Of a DNA stretch of 64,000 nt, positions 8,208 through 17,069 are shown in pieces; position 1 is the stretch's first letter, and each line of letters opens with the position of its first letter. Location of the stretch: assembly GCA_963818885.1 (NCBI GenBank), contig CAWFTP010000003.1, positions 496,001 through 560,000 on the forward strand, given 5' to 3'. The notes under the pieces are model-generated. The model saw nothing but the letters and a program-made list of their open reading frames with translations, did no database searches and was not told the DNA's origin. The position numbers and the translations under genes are program-made. The stretch comes from DATFDN01 sp963818885 (GTDB lineage: Bacteria > Pseudomonadota > Alphaproteobacteria > Acetobacterales > Acetobacteraceae).

Positions 8208-9611
8208 ATGTCGCCGGATCTGGTCGTCTTCTTCTATCTCGTCGCCGCCGTCCTTTTCATCCTGTCGCTGCGCGGCCTCTCGAGCCCCGCCACCGCGCGC
8301 CGGGGCAATCAGTTCGGCATGGCGGGCATGCTGGTCGCCGTGCTCAACACCTTCGCGGCGAGCCATATGGGCGCCGGCGGCTACGGACTGATCGTGCTCG
8401 CGATCATCGTCGGCGGCACCATCGGCGTGCTGGTCGCACGCTCCATACAGATGACGGCGCTGCCCCAGCTCGTGGCGGCATTCCACTCCCTGGTGGGGCT
8501 CGCCGCCGTGTTCGTCGCCGCCGCCGCGCTCTACTCGCCCACCGCATTCGGCATCGGCCTGCCAGGCGACATCTTCACCGAGAGCCTGATCGAGATGTCG
8601 ATCGGCCTCGCTATAGGCGCCATCACCTTCACCGGCGCGGTGATCGCCTTCGCCAAGCTGCAAGGGCTGATGAGCGGCGCGCCCATCGCCTTCCCGATGC
8701 AGCACAAGCTGAACGCTGCCCTCGGCGTGCTGGCGATCGTGCTGATCGTGGCCTTCGTCGCGACCAATAGCTACGTCGCGTTCTGGCTGCTCGCCTTCTT
8801 CTCCCTCGCGCTCGGCGTGCTGCTCATCATCCCCATCGGCGGGGCCGACATGCCGGTGGTGATCTCCATGCTGAACAGCTACTCGGGGTGGGCGGCCTGC
8901 GGCATCGGCTTCACCATCCAGAATGTCGGCTTGATCATCACCGGCTCATTGGTCGGCGCCTCCGGCGCGATCCTGTCCTACGTCATGTGCAAGGGCATGA
9001 ACCGCAGCATCATCAACGTGCTGCTGGGCGGGTTCGGCACCGAGGGCGGCGGCCCCGCGGGCGCCGGCGCGGTGGGCGACCGCACCGTCAAGTCCGGCAA
9101 CGCCGACGACGCGGCCTTCATCCTCAAGAACGCGTCGAAGGTCATCATCGTGCCCGGCTACGGCATGGCGGTCGCGCAGGCCCAGCACGCGCTGCGCGAG
9201 ATGGCGGACACGCTGAAGCGGCAGGGCGTGGACGTGAAATACGCGATCCACCCGGTCGCCGGACGGATGCCGGGGCACATGAACGTGCTGCTCGCCGAGG
9301 CCAACGTGCCCTATGACGAGGTCTTCGAGCTGGAGACGATCAACAACGAGTTCGCCACCGCCGACGTCGCCTACGTCATCGGCGCCAACGACGTGACCAA
9401 CCCCGCCGCCAAGACCGACCGCTCCTCGCCGATCTACGGCATGCCGATCCTGGAGGTCGAGAAGGCGGGCACGGTGCTGTTCGTCAAGCGCTCGATGGCG
9501 TCGGGCTACGCGGGCGTCGAGAACGAGCTGTTCTTCCGCCCCAACACGATGATGCTGTTCGGCGACGCCAAGAAGATGACGGAAGAAATCGTCCAGGCGC
9601 TGGATCGCTGA
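8208..9611 (+). CDS. pntB: NAD(P) transhydrogenase subunit beta (PntB)
   Basis: A 467-residue beta subunit. About 280 residues of membrane domain with eight to nine hydrophobic helices come first, including the conserved MLNSYSGWAACGIGF region. The NADP(H)-binding domain III follows, with VPGYGMAVAQAQHALREMAD and the signature IHPVAGRMPGHMNVLLAEA, then VIGANDVTNPAA. It ends directly against the next gene (stop 9609-9611, ATG 9612), showing translational coupling to the downstream SDR. Confidence 0.97.
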   Translation: MSPDLVVFFYLVAAVLFILSLRGLSSPATARRGNQFGMAGMLVAVLNTFAASHMGAGGYGLIVLAIIVGGTIGVLVARSIQMTALPQLVAAFHSLVGLAAVFVAAAALYSPTAFGIGLPGDIFTESLIEMSIGLAIGAITFTGAVIAFAKLQGLMSGAPIAFPMQHKLNAALGVLAIVLIVAFVATNSYVAFWLLAFFSLALGVLLIIPIGGADMPVVISMLNSYSGWAACGIGFTIQNVGLIITGSLVGASGAILSYVMCKGMNRSIINVLLGGFGTEGGGPAGAGAVGDRTVKSGNADDAAFILKNASKVIIVPGYGMAVAQAQHALREMADTLKRQGVDVKYAIHPVAGRMPGHMNVLLAEANVPYDEVFELETINNEFATADVAYVIGANDVTNPAAKTDRSSPIYGMPILEVEKAGTVLFVKRSMASGYAGVENELFFRPNTMMLFGDAKKMTEEIVQALDR

Positions 9612-10328
9612 ATGGGAGTCGCGGTCGGAATCGACCGCGCCGCCCTGGTGACCGGCGCGGCGCGCGGGATCGGCGCCGCCATCGCCGCGCGCCTCGCCGC
9701 GGACGGGTTCCGCGTGATCGCCGCCGACCTCGATGCATCGCCCGCGCCGCCCGGCGGGCGAGCGGTGACTTGCGACGTGGGCGAGGAGGAAGCGGTGCGG
9801 CGCCTGGTCGATGGGATCGGCGCGGCCGAGGGACGGCTAGACGCGCTGATCTGCAATGCCGGGATCATGATCCGCAAGCCGCTCGCCGCGCTGACTCTCG
9901 CGGAATGGTCGCGCGTGCTCGCGACCAATCTTACCAGCGCCTATCTCCTCGTACGCGCCGCCGAGAAGATGCTGCGCGCCGCGAAGGGCGCGATCGTGAC
10001 CATCGCATCGACCCGCGCGCACATGTCGGAGCCCGATACCGAGGCCTACGCAGCCTCCAAGGGTGGGCTGCTCGCGCTGACCCACGCGCTCGCGATCAGC
10101 CTCGGCCCGGACGTGCGGGTGAACTGCATCAGCCCGGGCTGGATTTTCACCAAAGGCCCGCCGCCCACGGCGGCGGATCACGCGCAGCACCCAGCCGGTC
10201 GCGTCGGCATGGTGGAGGACGTGGCCGCCCTCGTCGCCTACCTCGCCGGCGCCGATAGCGGCTTCATCACCGGCGCCGAATTCGCGGTGGACGGCGGGAT
10301 GACGCGGAAGATGATCTACGTGGAGTAG
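9612..10328 (+). CDS. SDR family oxidoreductase, fourth gene of the pnt operon
   Basis: A 238-residue short-chain dehydrogenase. It has VTGAARGIGAAIA near residues 12-24, ICNAGIM in the NNAG position, and catalytic Tyr146/Lys150 in EAYAASKG. The start codon immediately follows the pntB stop with no gap. An SDR fed directly by a transhydrogenase operon suggests NADPH use, though the residues after the second strand (ADLDASPAPPGG) contain Asp, which often favours NAD(H). The substrate is unknown. Confidence 0.9.
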   Translation: MGVAVGIDRAALVTGAARGIGAAIAARLAADGFRVIAADLDASPAPPGGRAVTCDVGEEEAVRRLVDGIGAAEGRLDALICNAGIMIRKPLAALTLAEWSRVLATNLTSAYLLVRAAEKMLRAAKGAIVTIASTRAHMSEPDTEAYAASKGGLLALTHALAISLGPDVRVNCISPGWIFTKGPPPTAADHAQHPAGRVGMVEDVAALVAYLAGADSGFITGAEFAVDGGMTRKMIYVE

Positions 10329-10415
10329 GGTCCCTGCTCATCGCCTCTGTCGCTCGCGTTTCATCGCAACGGCTCAAAGCGCATCGATTGGCCTACGCTC
10401 GCGGAGTTCCTCGCT

Positions 10416-11447
10416 ATGTTTCCCGTGCTTGAGAACGTGCTCAAAACCGCCCGCCACACGACGTTCCATCTGTCCTGCGGCGCGGAGGACGCGCCGATGC
10501 TGATCTTCGTGCACGGCTGGCCCGAGCTGTCCATAAGCTGGCGCCATCAGCTCCCGGTCTTCGCCGCACTCGGCTTCCGATGCATCGCGCCCGACATGCG
10601 CGGCTATGGCCGGTCGAGCACCTATTCCCGCCACGAGGACTATGCGCTCGAGCACATCGTTGCCGACATGCTGGAACTCGCCGACCATCTCGGCTGCGCG
10701 AAGGCCGTGTGGGTCGGCCACGACTGGGGTAGCCCGGTGGTGTGGAGCATCGCCTCGCACCACCCGGACCGCTGCCACGGCATCGCCAATCTCTGCGTGC
10801 CACACATCCCGTCGGGGTTCGCGCCGGTGAACCTGCTGGGGCTGGTGGATCGCCAGCTCTATCCCGAGGACCAGTTCCCCGCCGGGCAGTGGGACTACCA
10901 GTTCTTCTACCTGGAGAACTCCGACCGCGCGCGCGCAGGCTTCGAGGCGAATATCCGCGACACGGTGAAGGTGCTGTTCCGCAAGGGCAATCCCGCGGCG
11001 CTTGGCAAGCCCGCGCGCACGGCGACGGTGCGCCGCAATGGCGGCTGGTTCGGCCCCGGCGTCGCTGCCGCGCCCGATGTTCCCCTCGATCGCGACGTGC
11101 TCACCGACGAGGACCTGAACCGCTACGTCGCCGCGCTCACCCGCACCGGCTTCTTCGGCCCCGATTCCTGGTACATGAACCCCGACCGGAACGTGGCCTA
11201 CGCCGCGCGGGCGCCGAACGGCGGGCGGATCGAGCTGCCGGTCCTGTTCCTGCACGGTGCGTACGACACGACCTGCGAGACGATGACCTCGCGCCTCGCG
11301 GAGCCGATGCGCGCCGCCTGCGCCGACCTCCAGGAAGTCGTCGTTGCGTCCGGCCACTGGATGGCGCAGGAGCGGCCCGTGGCGGTGAACGCCGCCCTCG
11401 CCGCCTGGCTCGCCCGCCGGCTGCCCGAGATTTGGCCGCAGCTGTAG
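10416..11447 (+). CDS. Alpha/beta hydrolase, epoxide hydrolase-like
   Basis: A 343-residue alpha/beta hydrolase. The oxyanion motif HGWPE lies near residues 33-37, the nucleophile elbow is GHDWGS with Asp103, and the catalytic His314 is in SGHWMAQERP. An aspartate rather than serine nucleophile, together with the HGWP motif, points to epoxide hydrolases or haloalkane dehalogenase relatives. A cap-domain tyrosine (DSWYMNPDRN) could be one of the two substrate-polarising tyrosines of epoxide hydrolases. It follows the SDR by 87 bases and may be expressed separately. Confidence 0.86.
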   Translation: MFPVLENVLKTARHTTFHLSCGAEDAPMLIFVHGWPELSISWRHQLPVFAALGFRCIAPDMRGYGRSSTYSRHEDYALEHIVADMLELADHLGCAKAVWVGHDWGSPVVWSIASHHPDRCHGIANLCVPHIPSGFAPVNLLGLVDRQLYPEDQFPAGQWDYQFFYLENSDRARAGFEANIRDTVKVLFRKGNPAALGKPARTATVRRNGGWFGPGVAAAPDVPLDRDVLTDEDLNRYVAALTRTGFFGPDSWYMNPDRNVAYAARAPNGGRIELPVLFLHGAYDTTCETMTSRLAEPMRAACADLQEVVVASGHWMAQERPVAVNAALAAWLARRLPEIWPQL

Positions 11448-11487
11448 GAGCCGTGCTGATCACGGGGCCGCGCCGGCCTGCTCGCTG

Positions 11488-12045
11488 TCAGGTCCTCAGC
11501 CGGCTGGTGCGGTAGAAATCGGCGAGCGGCGCCCGGAATCCAATGCTCTCCAGCACCAGTTCGCCCACCTCGATCGTCTCGGCGCGTTCCGGCCAGGTCC
11601 CATCTGGCGCACGCCGCAGCAGATCGGCGCCGATCGCGTCGCTCCGCAGGACCAGCACCTCCCGCACGCTGGGAATGCTGAGGTAGGTCCAGACATTGCT
11701 CCAGGTCTCGGCGCGATTGCTGGGCGAGAGGATTTCGACCAGAAGGATCGGCCGCTCCTCCGATCCCTCCGGGCGCATCACGCCCAAGTCTGGAATGCGG
11801 AAATTGGTCCGCGACTGCACGCGTGGCACGATGCCCGGGTTCGTAGGAACCCGGCATGGGCTTGTCAGGAGATGATTGCCCAGCAGTCGGCCCAGCTCGG
11901 TCTGGATTGCGGCGTGAGCGTCGCTTGCGGGTGCCATCGCCCGTGGCTCACCGTCGACCAGCTGCCATTGTTGCGGCCCCGGGGCGTCCCAGACCAGGAA
12001 CTCCGCCGTCGTCATCAACGGAGGTATTTTCAGCGACGCGCTCAC
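11488..12045 (-). CDS. Uma2 family (DUF820) PD-(D/E)XK-like protein
   Basis: A 185-residue protein of the Uma2/DUF820 family, a restriction-endonuclease-like fold. It shows the usual opening MTTAEFLVWDAP...QWQLVDGEPRAM, then FRIPDLGVMRP and ILLVEILSPSNRAE, where Asp and Glu sit in the PD-(D/E)XK pattern; the usual Lys after Glu is not obvious. The biological role of this family is unsettled. The start overlaps the dedA stop by four bases (12042-12045), so it is translationally coupled as the last gene of the minus-strand run. Confidence 0.85.
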   Translation of the reverse strand: MSASLKIPPLMTTAEFLVWDAPGPQQWQLVDGEPRAMAPASDAHAAIQTELGRLLGNHLLTSPCRVPTNPGIVPRVQSRTNFRIPDLGVMRPEGSEERPILLVEILSPSNRAETWSNVWTYLSIPSVREVLVLRSDAIGADLLRRAPDGTWPERAETIEVGELVLESIGFRAPLADFYRTSRLRT

Positions 12046-12680
12046 GGCGCCACTTTATCGCGACCCGATCGGCGCCGCGACCACACGAAGCGGGCCGCCA
12101 CGACGAGCGCGACGATCGCCACCGCATAATCGAAATAATGGAACACCGCGTGCAGCGCGGGCGTGTTGTCCCATGCATTGCCGAGCTTCATGCCGATCCA
12201 CGCCAGAAAGAGGCACCACGGCCAGGAGCCGGCGAAGGTGTAGAGATGGAACCGCGCGCGCGGCATATGGGCGATCCCGGCGGGAAGTGCGATGAACGTG
12301 CGAATCACCGGCAACAGCCTTCCGAAGAACACCGCCGGACCGCCAAACCGGTCGAAGAACCACTCCGCCTTGTTGAGATCGTCCTGGGTCAGCAGCACAT
12401 ACCGCCCCCAGCGTCGCACCGCCGGCCGGCCGCCATGCGCGCCGATCTCATAGGCGACGACGGAACCCAGATTGCAGCCGAGCGCTCCCACCGTCGCGAC
12501 CAGGAACAGATTGAGCCGTCCCGTCGAGACCAGGAACCCCGCGAAAGGCAGGATGATCTCGGACGGCAGCGGGATGCAGGCGGACTCGATCGCCATAAGC
12601 CCCAGCACGCCCCAGTAGCCGGCGGCCTGGAGGACCGCGATGATGAACCCGGCGAGCAGCCCCGTATCGGCTGGAGTCAT
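12042..12680 (-). CDS. DedA family membrane protein
   Basis: A 212-residue integral membrane protein. It contains the DedA/SNARE-associated signature: an early IESACIPLPSEIILPFAGFL segment, a central FFGRLLPVIRTFIALPAG motif with the conserved FxGR and G, and a C-terminal hydrophobic helix followed by a basic tail. DedA proteins affect membrane potential and act as lipid flippases for undecaprenyl phosphate or phosphatidylethanolamine in studied members. It starts within the stop of the upstream nicotinate phosphoribosyltransferase gene (4-base overlap). Confidence 0.92.
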   Translation of the reverse strand: MTPADTGLLAGFIIAVLQAAGYWGVLGLMAIESACIPLPSEIILPFAGFLVSTGRLNLFLVATVGALGCNLGSVVAYEIGAHGGRPAVRRWGRYVLLTQDDLNKAEWFFDRFGGPAVFFGRLLPVIRTFIALPAGIAHMPRARFHLYTFAGSWPWCLFLAWIGMKLGNAWDNTPALHAVFHYFDYAVAIVALVVAARFVWSRRRSGRDKVAP

Positions 12681-13828
12681 GCGCCCCCGGACGGGCGCTT
12701 GCGCGCGCCGTTGCGTCGCAGCAGGAACTCGCGACCGACCTTCACCATCGGCACGCCGTCATATTCGACAATGTCGGCGGTCGCATAGGTCTCGGCCCAG
12801 CGTTCGGGTATGAAGCTGCCGGTGCCGACCACGTCGATCGGCGCGTGCGCGTCGGCCATGACGCGGCATTTGTCGACGACGAAGCCGGACGAGACAACGA
12901 TCCGCACATTGGGGAAGCCCGCCTCGTCCAACGCCTCGCGGAAGCGCCAGACCGCGGCGGCGGAGACGCCGGTGCCAACCAGGTAGCGCAGCTCCGTGTC
13001 GCTGCGATAGCGACGGATCGCGCCCGGTGCGTTGCGCTCCAGCACGGCGTAGCTCTCCGCCGGGTCGAGCCGCTCGATGAAGCGTCCGCCATGCGTGTCG
13101 AGGCGCAGCGACAGCCGCCCCGCGGACGCGAGCTCCGGAAAGCGCGCGCACACCGCGAGCCCGTCCGAGATCTCTCGCCCGAAATAGTCGACCAGCACGG
13201 TCAAGGGCTCGTCCGGGAAGGTCTCATGAAACATCTCGGCTGCCCGCACCGTTGATCCGGCATAGCCGATCAGCGAGTGCGGCATGGTGCCCAGGCCGCG
13301 CTTCCTGCCGAAGAAATGCGCGGTGCCGTCATTGGCGTTGCCGACGAACCCGGTCGCCCCCTCCTTCTGCGCCGCCGCGCTGCCGACAGCGGCGGCATAC
13401 GCCATCATCTCCTGCATCTCGGCGCCGGCGCAGTGACGCGCCTCCATCGCGAGGAATGCCGCCTTCGGCAGCGCGAGGCACATCTGGTAGGCGTTGTGCG
13501 CGGCGACGCTGGATGGGCCGATCTTCTGCAGGAAGATCGTCTCCAGATCTGAAAGCTGCACGAAGCTGCCACTGACATAGGCGATCGGCTCGCCGGCGCC
13601 GACCCAGGCACCCTCCGGGTAGACCAAATCGACGTCAAACACGGTCCCCCGCGCCTCTCCTACGCGGCGCAGCCACTCGACCATCAGACGCGGGGCGCAG
13701 ATCACCGGGCGGCGCAGGAACACCGCATAGGTCACCCGCTTGTCGCCGAAGCGGGCGACGATCTGCTTGGTGCGGTTGAAATAAGTGTCGGTTCGCGCCG
13801 CGATGTCGCCGGAGATGTCCGCCGTCAT
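12677..13828 (-). CDS. pncB: Nicotinate phosphoribosyltransferase
   Basis: A 383-residue protein of the type II phosphoribosyltransferase group. Visible features are the N-terminal DTYFNRTKQIV, the central GATGFVGNANDGTA and RGLGTMPHSLIG (His likely the autophosphorylation site), LDTHGGRF, and a C-terminal VVSSGFVVDKCR...IDVVGTGSF, which binds the phosphoribosyl phosphate. It converts nicotinate and PRPP to nicotinate mononucleotide in NAD salvage, usually with ATP hydrolysis. It is followed without a gap by dedA and preceded by the repeat-containing region downstream of the DAHP synthase. Confidence 0.88.
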   Translation of the reverse strand: MTADISGDIAARTDTYFNRTKQIVARFGDKRVTYAVFLRRPVICAPRLMVEWLRRVGEARGTVFDVDLVYPEGAWVGAGEPIAYVSGSFVQLSDLETIFLQKIGPSSVAAHNAYQMCLALPKAAFLAMEARHCAGAEMQEMMAYAAAVGSAAAQKEGATGFVGNANDGTAHFFGRKRGLGTMPHSLIGYAGSTVRAAEMFHETFPDEPLTVLVDYFGREISDGLAVCARFPELASAGRLSLRLDTHGGRFIERLDPAESYAVLERNAPGAIRRYRSDTELRYLVGTGVSAAAVWRFREALDEAGFPNVRIVVSSGFVVDKCRVMADAHAPIDVVGTGSFIPERWAETYATADIVEYDGVPMVKVGREFLLRRNGARKRPSGGA

Positions 13829-13835
13829 GTGCTCG

Positions 13836-13945
13836 CCCTCACCCGCTTCGCTGGCGCGAAGCGACCTCTCCCAGAGGGAGAGGTGACTCTTACCTTCACC
13901 TCTCCCCTTGGGTGAGGTCGGAGCGCGTAGCGCGACGGGTGAGGG
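13836..13945. repeat. 110-bp intergenic palindromic element
   Basis: A symmetric element lies between the DAHP synthase and nicotinate phosphoribosyltransferase genes. Its outer arms CCCTCACCCG (13836-13845) and CGGGTGAGGG (13936-13945) are perfect 10-base inverted repeats. An inner hairpin has 9-base arms at 13864-13872 and 13876-13884 (ACCTCTCCC/GGGAGAGGT). A third, less perfect ACCTCTCCCC...GGTGAGGT stem lies at about 13899-13919. This arrangement is that of dispersed REP-like intergenic elements, and it shares the CCTCTCC stem theme with 592-702. Confidence 0.75.
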
Positions 13946-13955
13946 TCCCGCACGC

Positions 13956-15346
13956 CTACTGCGCCGCGATTGGGGGGGCCGCGGCCGCGTTGCGACGCGC
14001 CTTCAGCTCGGCGGCGACCAGGAACGCGAGTTCCAGCGACTGCTCGGCGTTCAGTCTGGGATCGACCAGCGTCTCGTAGCGGGCGCCGAGATCGGCCTCG
14101 GTCAGGCGGCGCGCGCCGCCGACGCATTCGGTCACGTCCTGGCCGGTCATCTCCACATGCACTCCGCCCGCCCACGTCCCTTCGGCGGCGTGGATATCGA
14201 AGAACCGGCGCACCTCGGTCAGGATCGCGTCGAAGTCGCGCGTCTTGCGCCCATCGGCGGTGTCGGTGGTGTTGCCGTGCATCGGATCGCAAATCCACAC
14301 AACGTCGCGTCCGGCGCGGCGCACCGCGCGGATCAGCGGCGGCAGCCGCGCCTCGACCTTTCCCGCGCCCATGCGGGCGATCAGGGTCAGCCGTCCCGGC
14401 TCGTTCGCCGGATTGAGCGCATCGATCAGGCGCAGCAGGTCGTCGGGCTCCAAGGTCGGGCCAGCCTTCATGCCGATCGGATTGCGCAGCCCGCGCAGGA
14501 ACTCGACATGCGCGCCGTCCGCCTGCCGGGTGCGGTCGCCGAGCCACAGGAAATGCGCCGAGCAGCCGTACCAATCCCCCGTCGTCGAATTCGACCCGGG
14601 TCAGCGCCTGCTCGTAGGGCAACAGCAGCGCCTCGTGGGCGACGTAGAAATCGGTCTCGCGCATGTCGCGCGTGGTCTCGCTGCTCATCCCGCAGGCGGT
14701 CATGAAGGCGAGCGTCTCGTCGATGCGCTCCGACAGATCACGGTACCGCTCGGCGAGCGGGCTGCGCTCAACGAAGCCCAGATTCCAGCGATGCACCTCG
14801 TGCAGGTCGGCGTAGCCGCCGGAGGCGAAGGCGCGCAGCAGGTTGAGCTTGCTCGCCGCCTGGAAGTAACCGAGCTCCATGCGGCTCGGGTCGGGAATGC
14901 GCGCCTCGGCGGTGAACTCCCGGCCATTGACGATATCGCCGCGATAGCTTGGCAAGCTGATCCCGCCCCGCGTCTCGGTATCGGCGCTGCGGGGTTTCGC
15001 GTACTGCCCGGCCATGCGGCCCATCTTCACCACCGGCACGCTGGCGCCGAAGGTCAGCACGACCGCCATCTGCAGCAGCACGCGGAACGTGTCGCGCAGG
15101 ATGTTGGCGGTGAAATCGGCGAAGTTCTCGGCACAATCCCCGCCGAGCAGGACGAAGGCGCCGCCCGCTCGCCGCCTCGGCGAGCGAGGCCTTCAGCCGG
15201 CGCGCCTCACCCGCGAAGACGAGCGGTGGATATTTGCCCAGCTTGCGCTCGGCCGCCTCGAGCCGCGCCGCGTCGGGATAGGCCGGCGCTTGCCGGATCG
15301 GGCGGTCACGCCAGGATTTGGGGGTCCATACGGACTGGGTCATCAT
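13956..15346 (-). CDS. Type II 3-deoxy-7-phosphoheptulonate (DAHP) synthase, two apparent +1 frameshifts
   Basis: It joins phosphoenolpyruvate and erythrose 4-phosphate in the first shikimate step. Reading from ATG 15346, the opening SVWTPKSWRDRPIRQAPAYP is right for class II plant-like DAHP synthases. The frame breaks at a C-run near 15164-15166, after LAEAASG, where GGAFVLLGGDCAENF continues in another frame. It breaks again in the five-C run 14576-14580, before DWYGCSAHFLWLGDRTRQA. The last part has GMKAGPTLEPDDLL, DPMHGNT and HVEMTGQDVTECVGG. Removing one base at each site gives 462 residues, the family length. As no other copy is visible and the pathway is essential, assembly errors are likelier than loss. 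Confidence 0.87.
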
Positions 15347-15422
15347 CGAGGCTCCTGCCGCCGCGAGGACACGGCGGGCCTATATGGCCGCAATTCCCCC
15401 CCGAGGCTACTCGCCGGCGGCG

Positions 15423-17004
15423 TCAGGACTTGGTGATATTCCAGAACACCGGCGCCTGCCCCTTCAAGGGCGCCGATATCGTGCTGCGCCAGGCGGTCTG
15501 CGGTAAGTACTGGCCGAGCGGAATAACCGGGACCGACTGGAACGCCGCGAGCTGGAACTCCGCATCCAGCCTGTGCCGCTCCGCCGGGTCTTCGGCATCG
15601 ATCCACGCCGCGTAGGCCGCCTCCAGCCGCTTGTCATCGGGCCAGCCGAACCACGCCTTGGCGCCGTTGCTGCGCAAGGTGCCCGACAGCAGCGGGCTCA
15701 GATACTCGACGCCCGGCGCCCCGGCCGGGAACAGCGACCAGCCGCCCTGATCCAGCGGCTGCTTGCTGGTGCGCCGCTGCACCACGGTTCCCCAGTCCAC
15801 CGCCTGCTCGTCGACATTGATCCCGACTTTGCGCAGCGACGGGCCGACCACGCCGATCATCGCATTATAGGCGGGCTGGTCGGTCGGATGCAGCAGCACC
15901 ACGCGCTCGCCGCCGTAGCCGGCCTCTTTCAGCATCGCCTTCACCTCGTCGGGCGTGTGGCGCTTGCGCACCGCCTCCATGCCGGCGTCATTGGCCGAGG
16001 GCGCGGTTGGCAGGAAGAAGCCCATCGGCACGCGGAACCCGTCGGGATCGTCGCCCATCACGGCGAGCATCACCTCGCGCTGGTCGATCGCGGCGAGCAT
16101 CGCCCGCCGCACGCCGGGGTTCGCCGTCGGACCCTGGATATGGTTCGGCCGCAATATGCCGGCGATGCCGTAGAGGTCGATCCGGCCGACCACGACACCG
16201 TCCTGTTGGCGCAGCATCGGGATCAGGTCGGGCAACGGCAGCTCCACCCAATCGACCTCGCCCGCGCTCAGCGATCCCGCCGCCGTCGCCGGGTCGGGAA
16301 TGATCCGCCACTCCACCCGGTCGACATTCACCACATGCCCGCCGGACGCGTACCGACGCGGGTTCGGATCGCGGCACGTAGCGGTCGAAGCGGGCGAACG
16401 CGCTGTGGCTGCCGGTCACCCTCTCGTCGGGGAGGAACCGGAACGGGCCGGAGCCGATGGCCTCCGGGACCTGCTTGAACGGATCGGTCTTGGCGAGGCG
16501 CTCCGGCATGATGACCGGGCTTGGCTGCGTCTTCGACAGGAAGTCGCGCAGCGGCGGGAAGCGCCGGTTGAGGCGAAAGACGATCGTGCGGTCGTCTTGC
16601 GCCTCCAGCGCATCGAGCCGCGCCTTGATCGTCGGTCCGCCCGGGTCGCGCGCCAGCCAGCGATTGAGCGAGGCGACGCAGTCGCGCGCGAGCACCGGCG
16701 TTCCGTCATGGAACACGAGACCCTCGCGCAGCCGCAAGGTCCACCGCTTGCCGTCATCCTCGATGGTCTCGCCCTCGATCATCAGCGGACGCGGGGTGAA
16801 GGATTGATCGCGCCCATAGAGGGTCTCGAAGACCATCAGCGAGTAGTTGCGGGTGACGGTCGCGGTGGTCCACACCGGATCGAGGCTGGTCAGATCGGCC
16901 TGCGGCACGAAGGAGATCACCTTGGCCTTGCCGCCGATCGCCGAGCGAGCGAGGCCGCCCACGACGGCAGCGCCGGTTGCGGCGAGGAACGCGCGACGTT
17001 TCAT
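15423..17004 (-). CDS. ABC transporter substrate-binding protein, family 5 (peptide type), one apparent +1 frameshift
   Basis: A periplasmic family 5 solute-binding protein. MKRRAFLAATGAAVVGGL is a Tat-like signal. PLMIEGETIEDDGKRWTLRLREGLVFHDG and DVCVASLNRW-like segments are classic for DppA/OppA relatives. The frame breaks near 16352-16356, after FDRYVPRSEPAS, and continues as YASGGHVVNVDRVEWRIIPD. It ends in QYLPQTAWRSTISAPLKG. Dropping one base gives 526 residues, the normal length. No permease or ATPase genes adjoin it, so it is an orphan binding protein whose ligand is unknown. It precedes the DAHP synthase by 76 bases. Confidence 0.85.
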
Positions 17005-17069
17005 GATGATGGTCTCCCATGCCCGGGTCGCGGGATCATCCCCGCTCCGCTCATAACGGGCGCCGGAAG

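Noticed and set aside
13825..13955. Extension of the DAHP synthase frame into the downstream repeat
   Set aside because: It is read in the wrong frame after the second frameshift; the correct frame stops at 13956.
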